Source: Molossus alvarezi
Taxonomy: Eukaryota; Chordata; Mammalia; Chiroptera; Molossidae
Reading direction: 5' to 3'
NCBI GenBank assembly: GCA_037176705.1
Contig: CM073887.1
Location: forward strand, 44,392,001-44,456,000
DNA length: 64,000 nt
This document shows, one piece after another, positions 10,419-20,693 of this stretch (its first letter is position 1; the number at the start of each line of letters is the position of its first letter). Under the pieces are notes generated by a model, which saw nothing but the letters and a program-made list of their open reading frames with translations, ran no database searches and was not told where the DNA came from. A program made the translations under genes and the position numbers.

Positions 10419-10700
10419 TTAATTTTATTTTTTAAAAAAATTATTGATTTATTTATTTTATTTTTAATCCTCAACGGAGGATATTTTTCCACTGATCCTC
10501 AGATAGAGTGGGAGGAAGGGAGAGAGAGAGAGAAACATCAGTGTGAGAGAGACACATTGACTAGTTTGCCTCTCTCACAACCCTGACCAGGACCCGGGAA
10601 GTGAACAGCAACCGAGGTACGTGCCTTTGACCAGAATCAAACCTGAGACTCTTTGGTTGGTGGGCTGAAGCTCCAACCCCGCTGAGCCAAACCGGCCAGG
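10419..10700 (-). mobile_element. Ves SINE, class A
   Basis: Tail 'aatcctcaacggaggatatt', head 'gagccaaaccggccaggg'. TSD 'agaagcacagctttttt' before and 'agaaagcacagttttta' after. A long T-rich stretch separates the left TSD from the body. Confidence 0.87.
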
Positions 10701-10704
10701 GAGA

Positions 10705-10862
10705 AAGCACAGTTTTTATTAAAAACAGCTTTTTGTTGATGTATGTAATATACATATGGAAAAGTATATATAACCTGATGAATTTTCGTTAAACATACTT
10801 CAATAACAAGCACCCAGATAAAGCCCAGGCCGTTGCTAGTTATGACAGAATACCACCACATG
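10705..10862 (-). mobile_element. Old L1 3'-UTR fragment, antisense
   Basis: 'acctgatgaattttcgttaa' followed by 'aacaagcacccagataaagc' and 'gacagaataccacca' match the order of an old L1 3' UTR. The SINE just left of it inserted at its edge. Confidence 0.6.
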
Positions 10863-11530
10863 AAAAATGCTTTTTCTTTTAATGTAATATCAAGGTGAAA
10901 AGAGAAAAATAGAAATTTTGGAATGTAGCAGTTCAGTGGTATTTGTTCACTTCATTAAATTTGAGAAAAAATAGGAAAGCACAAATTAATAGCTATTTTA
11001 TATGATATGGGATTAGTTATAGTTTAGTTTATAGAATGACTAATCCATAAAACAAATTGTAGTTTTGTAGGACCTGTGCTTGTAGCTAAGAGCCAGGGAT
11101 GTGAAATTAACATGTAAGTGATTTGAGTCACTAGTCAGAAAGGCTAAAATTAATATTTTTCCTTTAAAAGCTACTTGCTTTTAGAATAGTATCCAATTCT
11201 ATTAATCTACAACTGTGACTAATTTTATATCTATACTTGACAACTAAAATTAGAATACTTAGAAAGTGAACATAGATAAATTTAAAACAATGGTTTATAT
11301 ATTTTTCTGAATTATTTTGCATAAACTTATGAAAGTTTCATAATTTGATGTTTATGCTTATTAAAACTAATAGAAGTCATGGAAAAACGAGTAGGTAAAC
11401 CATTTCCAGTTTAACAGCTTAATCATGGGGATTTGGGAAACATTTTTGCTATGATGTATATGGAATTTCAAAACTGTTTTGAAAAATAAGATGCTTAAAA
11501 TTCAGAAAATTGATAGTACAAGGCTAATGA
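10863..11530. other. Intron 2, nothing recognised
   Basis: AT-rich and unique-looking; no TSDs or repeat words. Confidence 0.5.
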
Positions 11531-12010
11531 GATCAAAATGCTGACTTTGATGGCAGTTTCAATTCCCAGTCAAGGCACAAACCTGGGTTGCAGATTCGAT
11601 CCCCACTTGGGGAGTGCAGGAGGCAGCTGGTTGATGTTTCTCTCTCATCTCGATATCTCTGTCTCCATCTCTGTCTCTGTTTCTGTGTTTCTATTCATCT
11701 CTCTATCTTTCTCCCTCTCCCTCTAAAAATCAGTCAATCAAAAAAAAAAAAAAAAATGCTGACTTTGAAGCCAGACATCCTGGGTTGAATCCCAGCTACA
11801 GCACTTAACATGTGTGATATCGAGGAAGTTCACTTAATTGTCTTCTGCCTTAGTTTATTCATCTGTAAAGGGCAGATTATAATACTACCTGCCTATCGAT
11901 TGCTATGAGGATTCAACAAGTTAAAATATGTAAAATTGCAGTGCCTATTTATCTATAACAAACCATATATAAATGTTAGCTATTATATGAGTATTACTGT
12001 TATTGTTATT
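11531..12010 (+). mobile_element. MIR SINE, split by a Ves SINE
   Basis: 'gctgactttgaagccagaca', 'tgggttgaatcccagctaca', 'tagtttattcatctgtaaag' and 'tgaggattcaacaagttaaa' lie in MIR order. The first bases are duplicated around the SINE at 11551-11752. Confidence 0.8.
11551..11752 (+). mobile_element. Ves SINE, class B, 5'-truncated
   Basis: Starts within the head at 'tggcagtttcaattcccagt', so the first part of the tRNA-like region (A box) is missing. Exact 16-nt TSD 'aaaatgctgactttga' (11535-11550 and 11753-11768) shows the truncated form is how it integrated. CT-rich middle expanded with 'gtctct' units. Confidence 0.9.
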
Positions 12011-12690
12011 ACGGCCTAGATTTAAGTTGTAGTCCATACTATGCTTAGTGAGCTGGAACATAACTTCCTAAAGGAAGAAAAATTTTTTCAACAAAAATGT
12101 ATTCAATACTTAAGAATACATGCCTATCAAGAAATTACCTAGTTCTATAAAAATTTCAGCTTTGCAAAGTCAGAAACTCTATCTAGTTTGCCCAAAGTTG
12201 ATAAGGCTCTTAGGGACTAACATGCCATCTGTTAGATAGGATCCTTTCTTTTATGTTTACAGTAAATAAAATATTAATCCTTACAATCTGGGCTTCCCTT
12301 CTTAGTATCAACTAGCTTGGGAAACCAGGTCAAAACATTGCTTGTGAACATGGGTAAGAACAAAGGGATGTTTTATCAAATACTGAAAAGATTAAGGATG
12401 AACACTTTCTATCCCACAGCATGAAATTCGAATACTCTAGTGACTGAAATACACCAGATCAGCCTTTTCCTTATACATATAGTACTGGGTATACACTGGT
12501 AGATTTGATCTATTTATTTTCTCATACGCAGATATACTGCTTATACCACTACTAGTACAATTAGATGTCTTTTTGGAATTACCTCTTTGTCTTGCGTCAA
12601 ATTAGTTTTCTAGATTGGTCCTTGGGGTTTTCCAAATCTTCTTTAGCAACATATGTACAATCATCTTTTAGTTGACCAATTTGTTATCTA
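12011..12690. other. Intron 2, nothing recognised
   Basis: No repeat landmark found. Confidence 0.5.
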
Positions 12691-12704
12691 TTCTTAGTAG
12701 ATAT

Positions 12705-12947
12705 TTTTTTCAAATCCTCACCCGAGGATATTTTTCCATTCATCTTCAGATAGAGTGGGGGCGGGGGAGAGGGAGGGGAAGAGAGAGAGAGAGAGAGAGA
12801 GACAGAGACATGACTGGTTGCCTCCTGCACAACTTCGACTGGGGACTGAAGCGAAACCGAGGTACATTCCCTTGACTAGAATTGAACCCAAGACCCTTTG
12901 GTCCTTTGGCCAGTGCTCTAACAACTGAGCCAAACTGGCCAGGGCAC
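12705..12947 (-). mobile_element. Ves SINE, class A
   Basis: TSD 'ttcttagtagat' (12691 and 12948). Tail 'caaatcctcacccgaggata', head 'gccaaactggccagggc'. Contains a short (GA)n tract. Confidence 0.9.
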
Positions 12948-13182
12948 TTCTTAGTAGATTTTTATAAGTGTAACTCTCATTATGTGGTTCTTAGCATTTA
13001 GAAGTATTTTAAGTCCCTTTTGAAACTAGTTAGAATAGTACCATAATGTAGAACAGTCCCGTTTTAAATGACAAATCCTTAAGCCTTATTTTGTTTGAGT
13101 TATATCTTAAAACTTACGAAAATTTATTCCTATAATAAAATGTTAATACTAGTTAGTCCTTCGGCATGATAGGACAAAGTAG

Positions 13183-13400
13183 TTTTTTTTTAACTTTATT
13201 AAAAAAACTTTTTTTCCTTTTTGTTGGATTTATTGGAGTGACACTGGTTAACAAAATTATACAGGTTTCAGGTGCATAATTTTATAAAATATCATCTGTA
13301 CACTGTATTGTGTGCTCAACACCCCAAGTCAAGTCTCCGTTCATCACCATTTATCTCCCGTATAGACTCCCCTCCATTGGCTCTTAAAGGCTTCCACCCA
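13183..13400 (-). mobile_element. Old L1 3'-end fragment, antisense
   Basis: T-rich start, then 'ggatttattggagtgacact', 'aaaattatacaggtttcagg' and 'tcatcaccatttatctcc'. The same words appear at 25.5 kb, where they flank a SINE. Confidence 0.75.
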
Positions 13401-13975
13401 AAGGTGGTATGTGTCCCTTCTGTTTGCTTAGAATTCATTGGCCAGAGGAGGTCACATGACCTATCTTTGTGAGTGCCTGGAGGGGGAGAGGTTTCAAAAT
13501 ACTTAGTTTCCTAGGCCAAGTTTTATCTTCTGCCTTTTGCCTCATTCCCTCCTCTACCCACCAAACAGGCCTTTCCTGCTTACTCAGGCTAAAAGGTTGA
13601 TTAAGATACTTAAAATATTTTAAAGGGGAGTAAGGTGTGATTTCCCATGGAGAGTAGCAGCCTCCACTTTATGAAACAGTTTTGTTATAAAAGTTAAGTA
13701 TAAGTGAGTTTGGAAATGGGAATGCATTTTCCCATAGGAACCAATAGTCGTTTCTAGTAAAAATGCTGTTCTATTAAAAAAGTGACTAGCTTGGCTCACA
13801 ACTCATATAATCACATTTTTAAAATTTTGGTCTGTAGCAGAAGTGCTTCATAGCTACTTCCCAGTTCGTCACACATAATATTAAAAAGATGTGTATGTTG
13901 AGACTGAACAAAATGAGTAATTTTTACTCCTTATTGTGGACACTAATGTGAAAATGATTTTGGTTTTTTTGGTGT
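13401..13975. other. Intron 2, nothing recognised
   Basis: No repeat or coding landmark. Confidence 0.45.
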
Positions 13976-13979
13976 GGTG

Positions 13980-14205
13980 TGTGGTGATAAAGAATGCAAT
14001 GACTACCTGAAACTGGTATGCTTTGGTGCTCCTATGCCAAAGGTGTCAGCAGTTTTACCTACCATTGTTTTTGCACCATTAGGTGCAAATATCAACACAG
14101 TGAAAAGGCGAATGTCTCAGTATTATGAAAATAGTTTTGACCTCAAGACCCCTGAAGAGCTCTGGGGGACCCCCAGGAGTCATCATACCACAATTTGAGA
14201 ACTAT
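13980..14205. repeat. Possible hAT-type DNA transposon relic
   Basis: The right end 'accacaatttgagaacta' resembles the complement of a hAT-Charlie terminal repeat (caaactttgg/gagaaccactg type), preceded by 'cctcaagacccctgaagagc'. The left end is not visible. The 74-residue frame here carries no recognised domain. Confidence 0.35.
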
Positions 14206-14425
14206 ATTTAGGGGTCAATATGATTCATAAACTCTAAGAAATGAATGGTTGTCTTTGGTTTGTTTATCTTTAAACTACTTTATTGAGCTATAATATACAT
14301 ACCATATACATTCCTTTAGAGTAAACAGTTGAATGGTTTTTTTAATGTTGACCCTGACAAAGAAAATACCTGTTGAGAAGGGCTCCTGGTGGCTAATTGG
14401 GGTCAAATTAAAAAAACTAAAACAG

Positions 14426-14900
14426 CCCTGGCCAGTTTTCTCAGTGATTAGAGCGTCAGCCCGAGGACCAAAGGGTCTCAGGTTCAATTCCTGGTCAAGG
14501 GCATGTACCTGAGTTGCAGGTTCAATTCCCAGCCCTCGTTAGGGTCGGCAACCAGTTGATGTGTCTCTCTCACACTGATGTTTCTCTTTCTCTCTCTCCC
14601 TCCCCCACTTCCACTCTCTCTAAAATATCAGTGGAGCCCAACTGGTGTGGCTCAGTGGATTGAGCATCGTCCTATGGACTGAGAGGTCCTGGTTCGATTC
14701 CTGGTTGGGGCACATGCCCACGTTGTGGGCTTCATCCCCAATGGGGGCGTGCAGGAGGCAGCTGATCGATGTTTCTTTCTCTCTCTTCCTTTCTCTCTCT
14801 CAAAAAAAAAAAAAAAAAATCAATAAAAACATATTAAAATATCAATGGAAAAATATCCTCAGATGAGGATTAATAAAAATATATTTAAAAAAAAAACAAA
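14426..14900 (+). mobile_element. Ves SINE, class A, split by a class B SINE
   Basis: Head gccctggccagttttctcag. The 3' part 'aaatatcctcagatgaggat' resumes at 14850 after the nested SINE. The tail is followed by an A-rich, simple-sequence stretch up to about 14930. Confidence 0.85.
14636..14835 (+). mobile_element. Ves SINE, class B, nested in a class A SINE
   Basis: Head gcccaactggtgtggctcag, tail A18 then 'tcaataaaaacatatt'. TSD 'aaaatatcagtgga' (14622-14635) against 'aaaatatcaatgga' (14836-14849), both from the host SINE. Confidence 0.92.
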
Positions 14901-15651
14901 CAAACCCTCCACCCCCAAAAAAACAACAACCCCAGAGGCTAGCAGCCATTGCTGAACAGGAAGTTCTTCACTAAACTGCCTGCCTTCCACACTGACTTGC
15001 CTGCTTGCACTCTGTTTCTGCCACTTGAGCCAACCAATATAAAGGAGTTTCTGGAGTTGTATTTCAACCAGTGGGGCTGAGACTTTCCCTGTCTAATCAG
15101 TGCTGTGTAGCTATAACCTCATTAGCATCTTCATTGACCAATCAGGACAGTGCTTTTTGGACAAATCTAACTGATGATTTGGAGCCTTCATTTGCATGAG
15201 AGACCAATCAGGGGACAGGGCAAGGGACTTTTCTTTAAGTCAGCTTCCCTCTGGCTCAGGGGCACACACTTTTCCTCTGCTTGTACAGCTGCATTTTTTC
15301 CAGGCTGGAGCTAGAACCCCAAAGACAACTCTGCAGAGTGGAATAGAGCCATCTTGGCACACCAGACCAGAGTGACCAGAGCAAATCAGAACTGCCTAGC
15401 CAGAGAGGGGTTGAGGGCCATCTCATCCTGAGGATTGCCTCATAGCCATGCTTTCCACAGCTGTGCTGTTTCATAATTGAAATGTAACACTATTGAGCTG
15501 TTTGCACTGATTCAAGTCTTCTTTTCCTAGCCCCAAATTGGGGATTCTTATTGATGTTGAATTGGCACTGATGACCACTGGTTGACATTATGTATTTACT
15601 GAATTGTGTAACCAATACAATTATCTAATGTGAAGGTTATATAACATTTTA

Positions 15652-15892
15652 TTTTATTATTATTATTATTTTTTAATCCTTACCCAAGGATATTTTACCA
15701 TTGACCCTCAGATAGAGTGGGAGGGAGGGAGGGAGAGAGAGAGACTCATTGACTGGTTGCCTCCTGTACGACCCCAACCAGGGCCAGGGATCGAACCACA
15801 ACTGAGGTACATGCCCCCTTGATTGGAATCGAACCCGAAACTCTTTGGTCCACTGGCCAGCACTCTAAGCACTGAGCCAAACTGGCCAGGGT
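15652..15892 (-). mobile_element. Ves SINE, class A
   Basis: TSD 'ggttatataacatttta' (15635-15651) against 'ggttatatgacatttta' (15893-15909). Tail contains (ATT)n. Confidence 0.92.
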
Positions 15893-16038
15893 GGTTATAT
15901 GACATTTTAATTACCCTGTTAATCTACTTTCTGTCTCTATAGATTTGAGATTTGCCTGTTTTGTATGTTTCATATAAATGAAATTATACAATTTGTGGTC
16001 TTCTGTAATTGTCTCCTTTTACTTAGCATAAGGTTTTT

Positions 16039-16279
16039 TTTGTTTTTTTTTATCCTCACCCGAGGATATTTTTCCATTTTTTTGTACAGATAGAGTGGGA
16101 GGGAGAGAGAAAGAGAGAAACATCGACGTGAAGGGACACATCGAGTGGCTGCCACCCGCACGACCAACCAGGGCTGGGGACAAACTGCAACCGAAGTACG
16201 TGCCCTTAGCGGGAACTGAACCCGGTTCTCTCCGGACCACAGGCCGATGCTCTAACCGCTGAACCATACCGGCCAGGGC
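16039..16279 (-). mobile_element. Ves SINE, class A (young form)
   Basis: Exact TSD 'agcataaggttttt' (16025-16038 and 16280-16293) within the old L1. Head 'cataccggccagggc'. Confidence 0.92.
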
Positions 16280-16469
16280 AGCATAAGGTTTTTGAGGTTT
16301 ATCTTTGGTGTAGCGTTTATCAGTACATTCCCTTTTATGGTGGTGTAATGTTGCATTGAATTCTGTTTTATTTATTCATTCACCAGTTGATGTGTATTTG
16401 GGTTGCATCAACTTTTTGGCTATTAGGAATAATGCTATTGTGAAAATTTGTGTGGACATATGTTTTCTT

Positions 16470-16682
16470 TTTTTTTTCCTTTATTGATTTTTAGAGAGAA
16501 AGAAAGGAAGAGGGAAAGAGAGATAGAAACATTGATGAGAGAGAGCATTGATTGGCCGCCTCCTGCATGCCATCCACTGAGGATCTGGCCCACAACCTGG
16601 GCATGTGCCCTGACCAGGAATCAAACTTGCGACCTCTTTGTGCATGGGTAGATGCTCAACCACTGAGCCATACCGGCTAGGT
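16470..16682 (-). mobile_element. Ves SINE, class B
   Basis: 'cctttattgatttttagaga' to 'gagccataccggctaggt'. L1 text 'atatgttttct' before it and 'cttttctctt' after it give a weak TSD. Confidence 0.85.
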
Positions 16683-16756
16683 CTTTTCTCTTAGGTACAT
16701 ATCTAGGAGTGGAATTGCTGTGTCTTATGGTAACTCTATGTTTAATATTTCGTTGT

Positions 16757-16827
16757 TGTTGTTAATCCTCACCCGAGGAGATATATCTCTCTATATAGAT
16801 ATCTATCTATATCTATCTATCTATCTA

Positions 16828-16871
<44 letters not shown>

Positions 16872-17082
16872 TCTAGTGGAAGGGAGGGAGGGAGGGCGGG
16901 GAGAGATAGAGAGAGAGAAAGAGAAATATCAATGTAAGAGAGACACTTCGATTGGTTGCCTCTTGCAAGATCCTGGGGGGGGGCAGGGATTGAACCTCCA
17001 ACCCAGGCATGTGCCCTTGACTGGGAATCAAACTTGAGACCCTTTGGTTGACACTCTAACTGCTGAGTGAAACCAGCCAGGC
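16757..17082 (-). mobile_element. Ves SINE, class A, with an expanded TATC/GTCT array
   Basis: The tail 'ttaatcctcacccgaggaga' changes after 20 nt into the microsatellite at 16782-16876, then continues as a normal SINE body ending 'gaaaccagccaggc'. Flanks 'tgtttaatatt' and 'tgcttaacatt' are a diverged TSD. Confidence 0.87.
16782..16876. repeat. (TATC)n-(GTCT)n-(ATCT)n compound microsatellite
   Basis: About 95 nt of tetranucleotide units: tatc, then seven or so gtct, then atct. It replaces the 'atatttttccattgatt' stretch of the surrounding SINE. Confidence 0.93.
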
Positions 17083-17180
17083 CTGTGCTTAACATTTTGA
17101 GCATAGCCCTTTTTTTCCCAAAGCAGCCGCACCATTTTATGTTCCCACCATCAGTGTGTGAGGATTCCAATTTCTTTTGC

Positions 17181-17700
17181 TTTTAAAGAACTCATTTACT
17201 ATAAGGAAAATGGTGGTGACTCTGGCTAATTGAGGAGTGCATACCCCTGCCTGAGGGCATTCAAATGACAGTTAAAATGCAAAACAAAACATTGTGTTGT
17301 ATAAACAAAACAGGTCTTGGCCATGTTCAGTCCTTGGCTACTGATTTGGAACCCCAGGTTCTCTATTGAGCAGTAAGGTTTTTATAAAGTTTTAGAAAAA
17401 TGAGCAAAATTAAAACAATATAGCATACAGAAAGGTTTAAAGAATAAAAGGCTTTTATGAAGTTTCACAAATCATTACCAATATAATTTAAGCCTTCTGT
17501 GAATTACCTCTCAATTTTAACCTCTTTCCAATCCACCATAATTAACCATCTTGCTGAATTAGTTTTTTATATTTCCCTTGTATTTCTTTACATTTTCACT
17601 ATGTATATTTGTAAGTTATTTGCACAATGTGTACACAAATGCCTTTTTCTAGTAAAAGGTCAGATTAGATATGTGATTCAAAAAGATTGACTACTCAAAG
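17181..17700. other. Intron 2, nothing recognised
   Basis: AT-rich, no repeat landmark. Confidence 0.5.
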
Positions 17701-17717
17701 TATAATGCCTGTCTTTT
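17701..17717. repeat. TSD (left) of the first HAL1-like element
   Basis: 17 nt 'tataatgcctgtctttt', repeated exactly at 19843-19859. Confidence 0.93.
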
Positions 17718-18069
17718 TTTTTTTTTAATCTTTATTGTTCAATGTATTACAGATGTTCCTCATTTTCCCCCCATTGACCCCCTCTTCCCCACTCCCACCC
17801 CCTCCCACCTTTTCCCACACTATTGTCTGTGTCCATTGGTTATGCATATGAGTTCTTTGGTTTATTGCTTCCCACTCCCCAACCCCTTTCCCTTTGAGTT
17901 TTGTCAGGCTAACAATGAATTTGTACTTCTTAATCCCTTCACCTTTTTCACCCATTCCCCCAACCCCCCTCCCATCTGGCAACCAACAAAATGTTCTCTG
18001 TATCTATGAGAATGTTTCTGTTCTGCCTGTTCATTTTGTTTGTAGATTCCATTGTCGATAGATATGTAT

Positions 18070-19011
18070 TCATTGCCATTTTGTTTGTTCATACATTTTA
18101 TCTTTTTCTTCAAAAAGACCCTTCATCATTTCATATAATAACGGTTTGGTAGTGATGAACTCCTTTAACTTTTTCTTGTCTGGGAAAGTCTTTATATGGC
18201 CATCGATTCTACATGACAGCTTTGCAGGATAGAGTAATCTTGGTTGTAGGTTCTTGGTTTTCATCACTCTGAATATTTGTTGCCACTCCCTTCTGGCCTG
18301 CAAAGTTTCTTTTGAGAAATCAGCTGACAGCCTTATGGGGACTCCCTTGTAGGTAACTAACTGCTTTTCTCTTGCTGCTTTTAAGATTCTTTCTTTGTCT
18401 TGAACCTTTTGCATTTTGATGACGATGTGTCTTGGTGTGGGCCTCTTGGGGTTCATCTTGTTTGGGACTCTCTGTGCTTCCTGGACGTGTATGTCTGTTT
18501 CCTTCACCAAGTTAGGGAAGTTTTCTGCCATTATTGTTTCTCATAGGTTTTCAATTTCTTGTTCCCTCTCCTCTCCTTCTGGTACCCCCAAGATGCGAGT
18601 GTTGGCAAGCTTGAAGTTGTCCCAGAGGCTCCTTACACTATCCTCACTCTTTGGGAATCTTTTTTCTTTTTGCTGTTCCGATTGGGTGTTTTTTGCTTCC
18701 TTATATTCCAAATCAATGGTTTGCTTCTTGACTTTACCTACTCTACTGTTGAATCTGTGTAAATTATTCTTTATTTCAGTTAGTGCCTCCTTCACTTCTG
18801 ACTGTGCATCCATCATTTCTGACTGGTCCTTTTTTGTGTTCTTGAGGCCCTCACTAAGTTCACTGAGATTCTGACTAAGTTCAGTGAGCATCCTTATAAG
18901 CAGTATTTTGAATTCAGCATCTGTGAGGTTGCTTATCTCCATTTCCCTTAGTTCTTTTCTTGGGGTTTTGTTCTGTTCTCTCATTTGGGACCTGTTTCTT
19001 TGTCTCCTCAT
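18070..19011 (-). pseudogene. L1 ORF1 protein gene of HAL1-like element 1, one stop codon
   Basis: One reading frame from ATG at 19011 to a stop after residue K-W-Q at 18070, broken only by TGA near 18543-18541. The second copy has TTT (F) in the same place (context E-N-L-[F]-E-T-I-M). It carries the usual ORF1p order: a basic N-terminus, a coiled coil with heptads (E-L-S-Q-N-L-S-E-L-S-E-G-L-K), then the RNA-binding domain with S-L-W-D-N-F-K and G-V-P-E-G-E-E, then the C-terminal domain with R-P-T-P-R-H-I-V-I-K-M and A-D-F-S-K-E-T-L-Q-A-R-R. ORF1p is an RNA-binding trimer that packages L1 RNA. The two open halves are 18541-19011 and 18070-18531. Confidence 0.9.
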
Positions 19012-19842
19012 TTTGGCTGCCTCCCTGTGTTTGTTTCTGTGTATTACTTAACAAGAGATATGGGGCTATCTGAGACCAGATGCTGCTTGTTTGAAAGAAT
19101 TTAGGAAAACCTGAAGCAGGATCCAAGACAGGCCAATCCTATGGTGAAGCAACTAGCAATAGCTTGGGGCAGCCTCAGGGAATCACCGGGGCGGGGCTAC
19201 CAGTGTGAGCCAGGTTGCTGGAGTCCCAGATATGGCGACTGTCTGCCGCTGCAGGGCAGGGCTCACCAAAGGAACAAAGGCCTCCGACAGCACATTTGTC
19301 CTGAAGAAAGCCCCCTCTCCAGCCCTCGCTCCAATGTCAAACAGCTCAGTTCTTCCCTGTATGTCTCTGGTGCCCCTGGAGCTGCCTCCCCTCCAAGCTT
19401 AGAGGGAGCAAGTTCGATAAGTCCGTGCGCGGGCCCTTTAAGGAGCTGCCTGGGGCTCCAGCCACCTCAGCCTCCCTGAGCCTCAGTTCCCGCTGGTTTT
19501 TCCAGCCAGAGTTATGGGGATTCTCTTCCTGGCCCTGGAACCCTGAGCGGGGCACCTGGTGTGGGACGGGGACCCGTCAGTCCTCAGGGAGGACCTTCCC
19601 AGCCGAGGTGTCCTCCTGATTTTTATCTGCCACATGTGGGTGTGGGACCAGCCTGTCGCACCTCCGCCCTCCTTCCAGTCTCAATGCAGCTTCTTCTTTA
19701 CTTCCGTAGTTGTAGGACTTCCATTCAGCTGATTTCAGGTGGTTTTGAATGATGGTTGTTCTGTAGTTTAGTTGTAACTTTGATGTGGTTGTGGGAGGAC
19801 GCGATACCACATTTACCTATGCCACCCTCTTGACCGGAAGTC
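19012..19842 (-). promoter_or_regulatory. 5' UTR / internal promoter region of HAL1-like element 1
   Basis: About 830 nt, GC-rich compared with the intron, no frame of its own. It begins on the minus strand 'gacttccggtcaagagggtg', the diverged counterpart of 'caagatggcggc' in copy 2. The YY1-like word is lost here. Short + strand frames across it are incidental. Confidence 0.7.
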
Positions 19843-19859
19843 TATAATGCCTGTCTTTT

Positions 19860-20227
19860 AAAGGCAAAAACAAATTATGTTGAAAGGAGCCAAAAATAAT
19901 ATCACAAATTTATCTTGAGGAGGAAAGGTAAAAATTAGTATTTAATCAAATACCTTGTTCCTTCTTTTTTTCCTCTTAAAAAACCAAACCAAAACAAAAC
20001 AAAAGCTTTTCCTTGCAGTCTATTATTTGCAGTAAATTCCAAACAAGCAGGACAGTGAAAATGGTTTTAGTGTACTTTCAACTCTTTGAAGAGAGATTAG
20101 TGAGTCTGTGCAGAGGTGACCACATTTTAACACCAGAACTGTAACCTGAAAGGGAAGGAAATCTTCAGTATAAATTGCACTTTTCAACTCATTGGTCAGT
20201 TAATCCGTTTTTTAGTCCTGTTTTTTA
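19860..20227. other. Intron 2, nothing recognised
   Basis: Starts at the right TSD of the HAL1-like element; A-rich simple stretch at about 19978-20005. Confidence 0.5.
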
Positions 20228-20485
20228 ATTTATTTATTTTTTTTTTAATCCTCACCCGAGGACATTTTTCCAACTTTTGTACAGATAGAGTGGGAGGGAG
20301 AGAGAGGAAGGGAGAGAGAGAGAAACATCGACGTGAAAGGGACACATCGAGTGGCTGCCACCCGCATGACCAACCAGGGCCAGGGACAAACTGCAACCGA
20401 AGTATGTGCCCTTAGCGGGAACCGAACCCAGGTCTCTCCGAACCGCAGGCCAACGCTCTAACCGCTGAGCCAACCCGGCCAGGGC
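20228..20485 (-). mobile_element. Ves SINE, class A (young form)
   Basis: TSD 'tagtcctgttttttta'-like (20213) against 'tagccctgttttttta' (20486). Intact head 'gccaacccggccagggc'. Confidence 0.9.
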
Positions 20486-20557
20486 TAGCCCTGTTTTTTT
20501 AGCCTCGTTTTTTGTAATGCTTGCGTGCGCGTGTGGGTATTAACACTACAAACTTTA

Positions 20558-20608
20558 TTTATTTATTTTTTAATTAATTAATTTTTGTTACAGATGTTTC
20601 TCCCACAC
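20558..20608 (-). mobile_element. Ultrashort 5'-truncated L1 (about 51 nt)
   Basis: T-rich tail, then 'aatttttgttacagatgttt' (the shared L1 3' end, complement), bounded by 'acactacaaacttta' (20543-20557) and 'acactacagacttta' (20609-20623). Confidence 0.75.
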
Positions 20609-20693
20609 ACACTACAGACTTTAATAAATTAACTTAAGAGTTTCTCTTATAATTCTTTCCTTATTACCCTGCCCCATCAAGTGTAAGATTTTA

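Larger units (their letters stand above)
14349..15587 (+). mobile_element. Solitary ERV LTR (old), split by two SINEs
   Basis: Starts TG (tgaccctgac) and ends CA (ctggttgaca). It interrupts the old L1 with flanking 'taatgt' (14343-14348) and 'ttatgt' (15588-15593), a probable 6-nt duplication with one change. About 780 nt remain once the SINEs (14426-about 14900) are removed. Promoter-like words on the + strand are 'gaccaatcagg' twice (15137, 15203). A pyrimidine-rich part near the end, 'cttcttttcctagcccc', resembles the 3' region of ERV LTRs. No internal viral gene is present in the window. The exact family is not identified. Confidence 0.65.
14264..17180 (-). mobile_element. Old L1 (L1M-type), antisense, split by an LTR and SINEs
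   Basis: Pieces 14264-14348 ('ttgagctataatatacatac', 'aacagttgaatggttttt'), 15588-15651, 15893-16038, 16280-16469 ('tatttgggttgcatcaactt'), 16683-16756 ('atatctaggagtggaattgc') and 17083-17180 ('cccaaagcagccgcaccatt') read on in order as the complement of one old L1 3' region. The reading is continuous once the inserted LTR and five SINEs are removed. Confidence 0.82.
17718..19842 (-). mobile_element. HAL1-like element 1: complete ORF1-only L1 derivative
   Basis: Exact TSDs on both sides define a 2,125-nt unit. On the minus strand the order is: GC-rich 5' UTR (19842 down to about 19012), ORF1 (19011-18070), then a G-rich 3' UTR of about 350 nt ending 'caataaagatt' with a poly(A) tail. There is no ORF2 between ORF1 and the 3' UTR. 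The second copy at 49.3 kb has the same structure. This is therefore a retrotransposing ORF1-only form, not one decayed L1. L1 derivatives of this kind are known as HAL1. It must have been copied by reverse transcriptase supplied in trans. Confidence 0.88.

Noticed and set aside
13974..14198. 74-residue frame starting M-V-C-G-D-K
   Set aside because: It overlaps a probable DNA-transposon relic; no recognised domain and no splice sites in frame.
18416..18874. 152-residue + strand frame
   Set aside because: It is the antisense shadow of ORF1 in the HAL1-like element.
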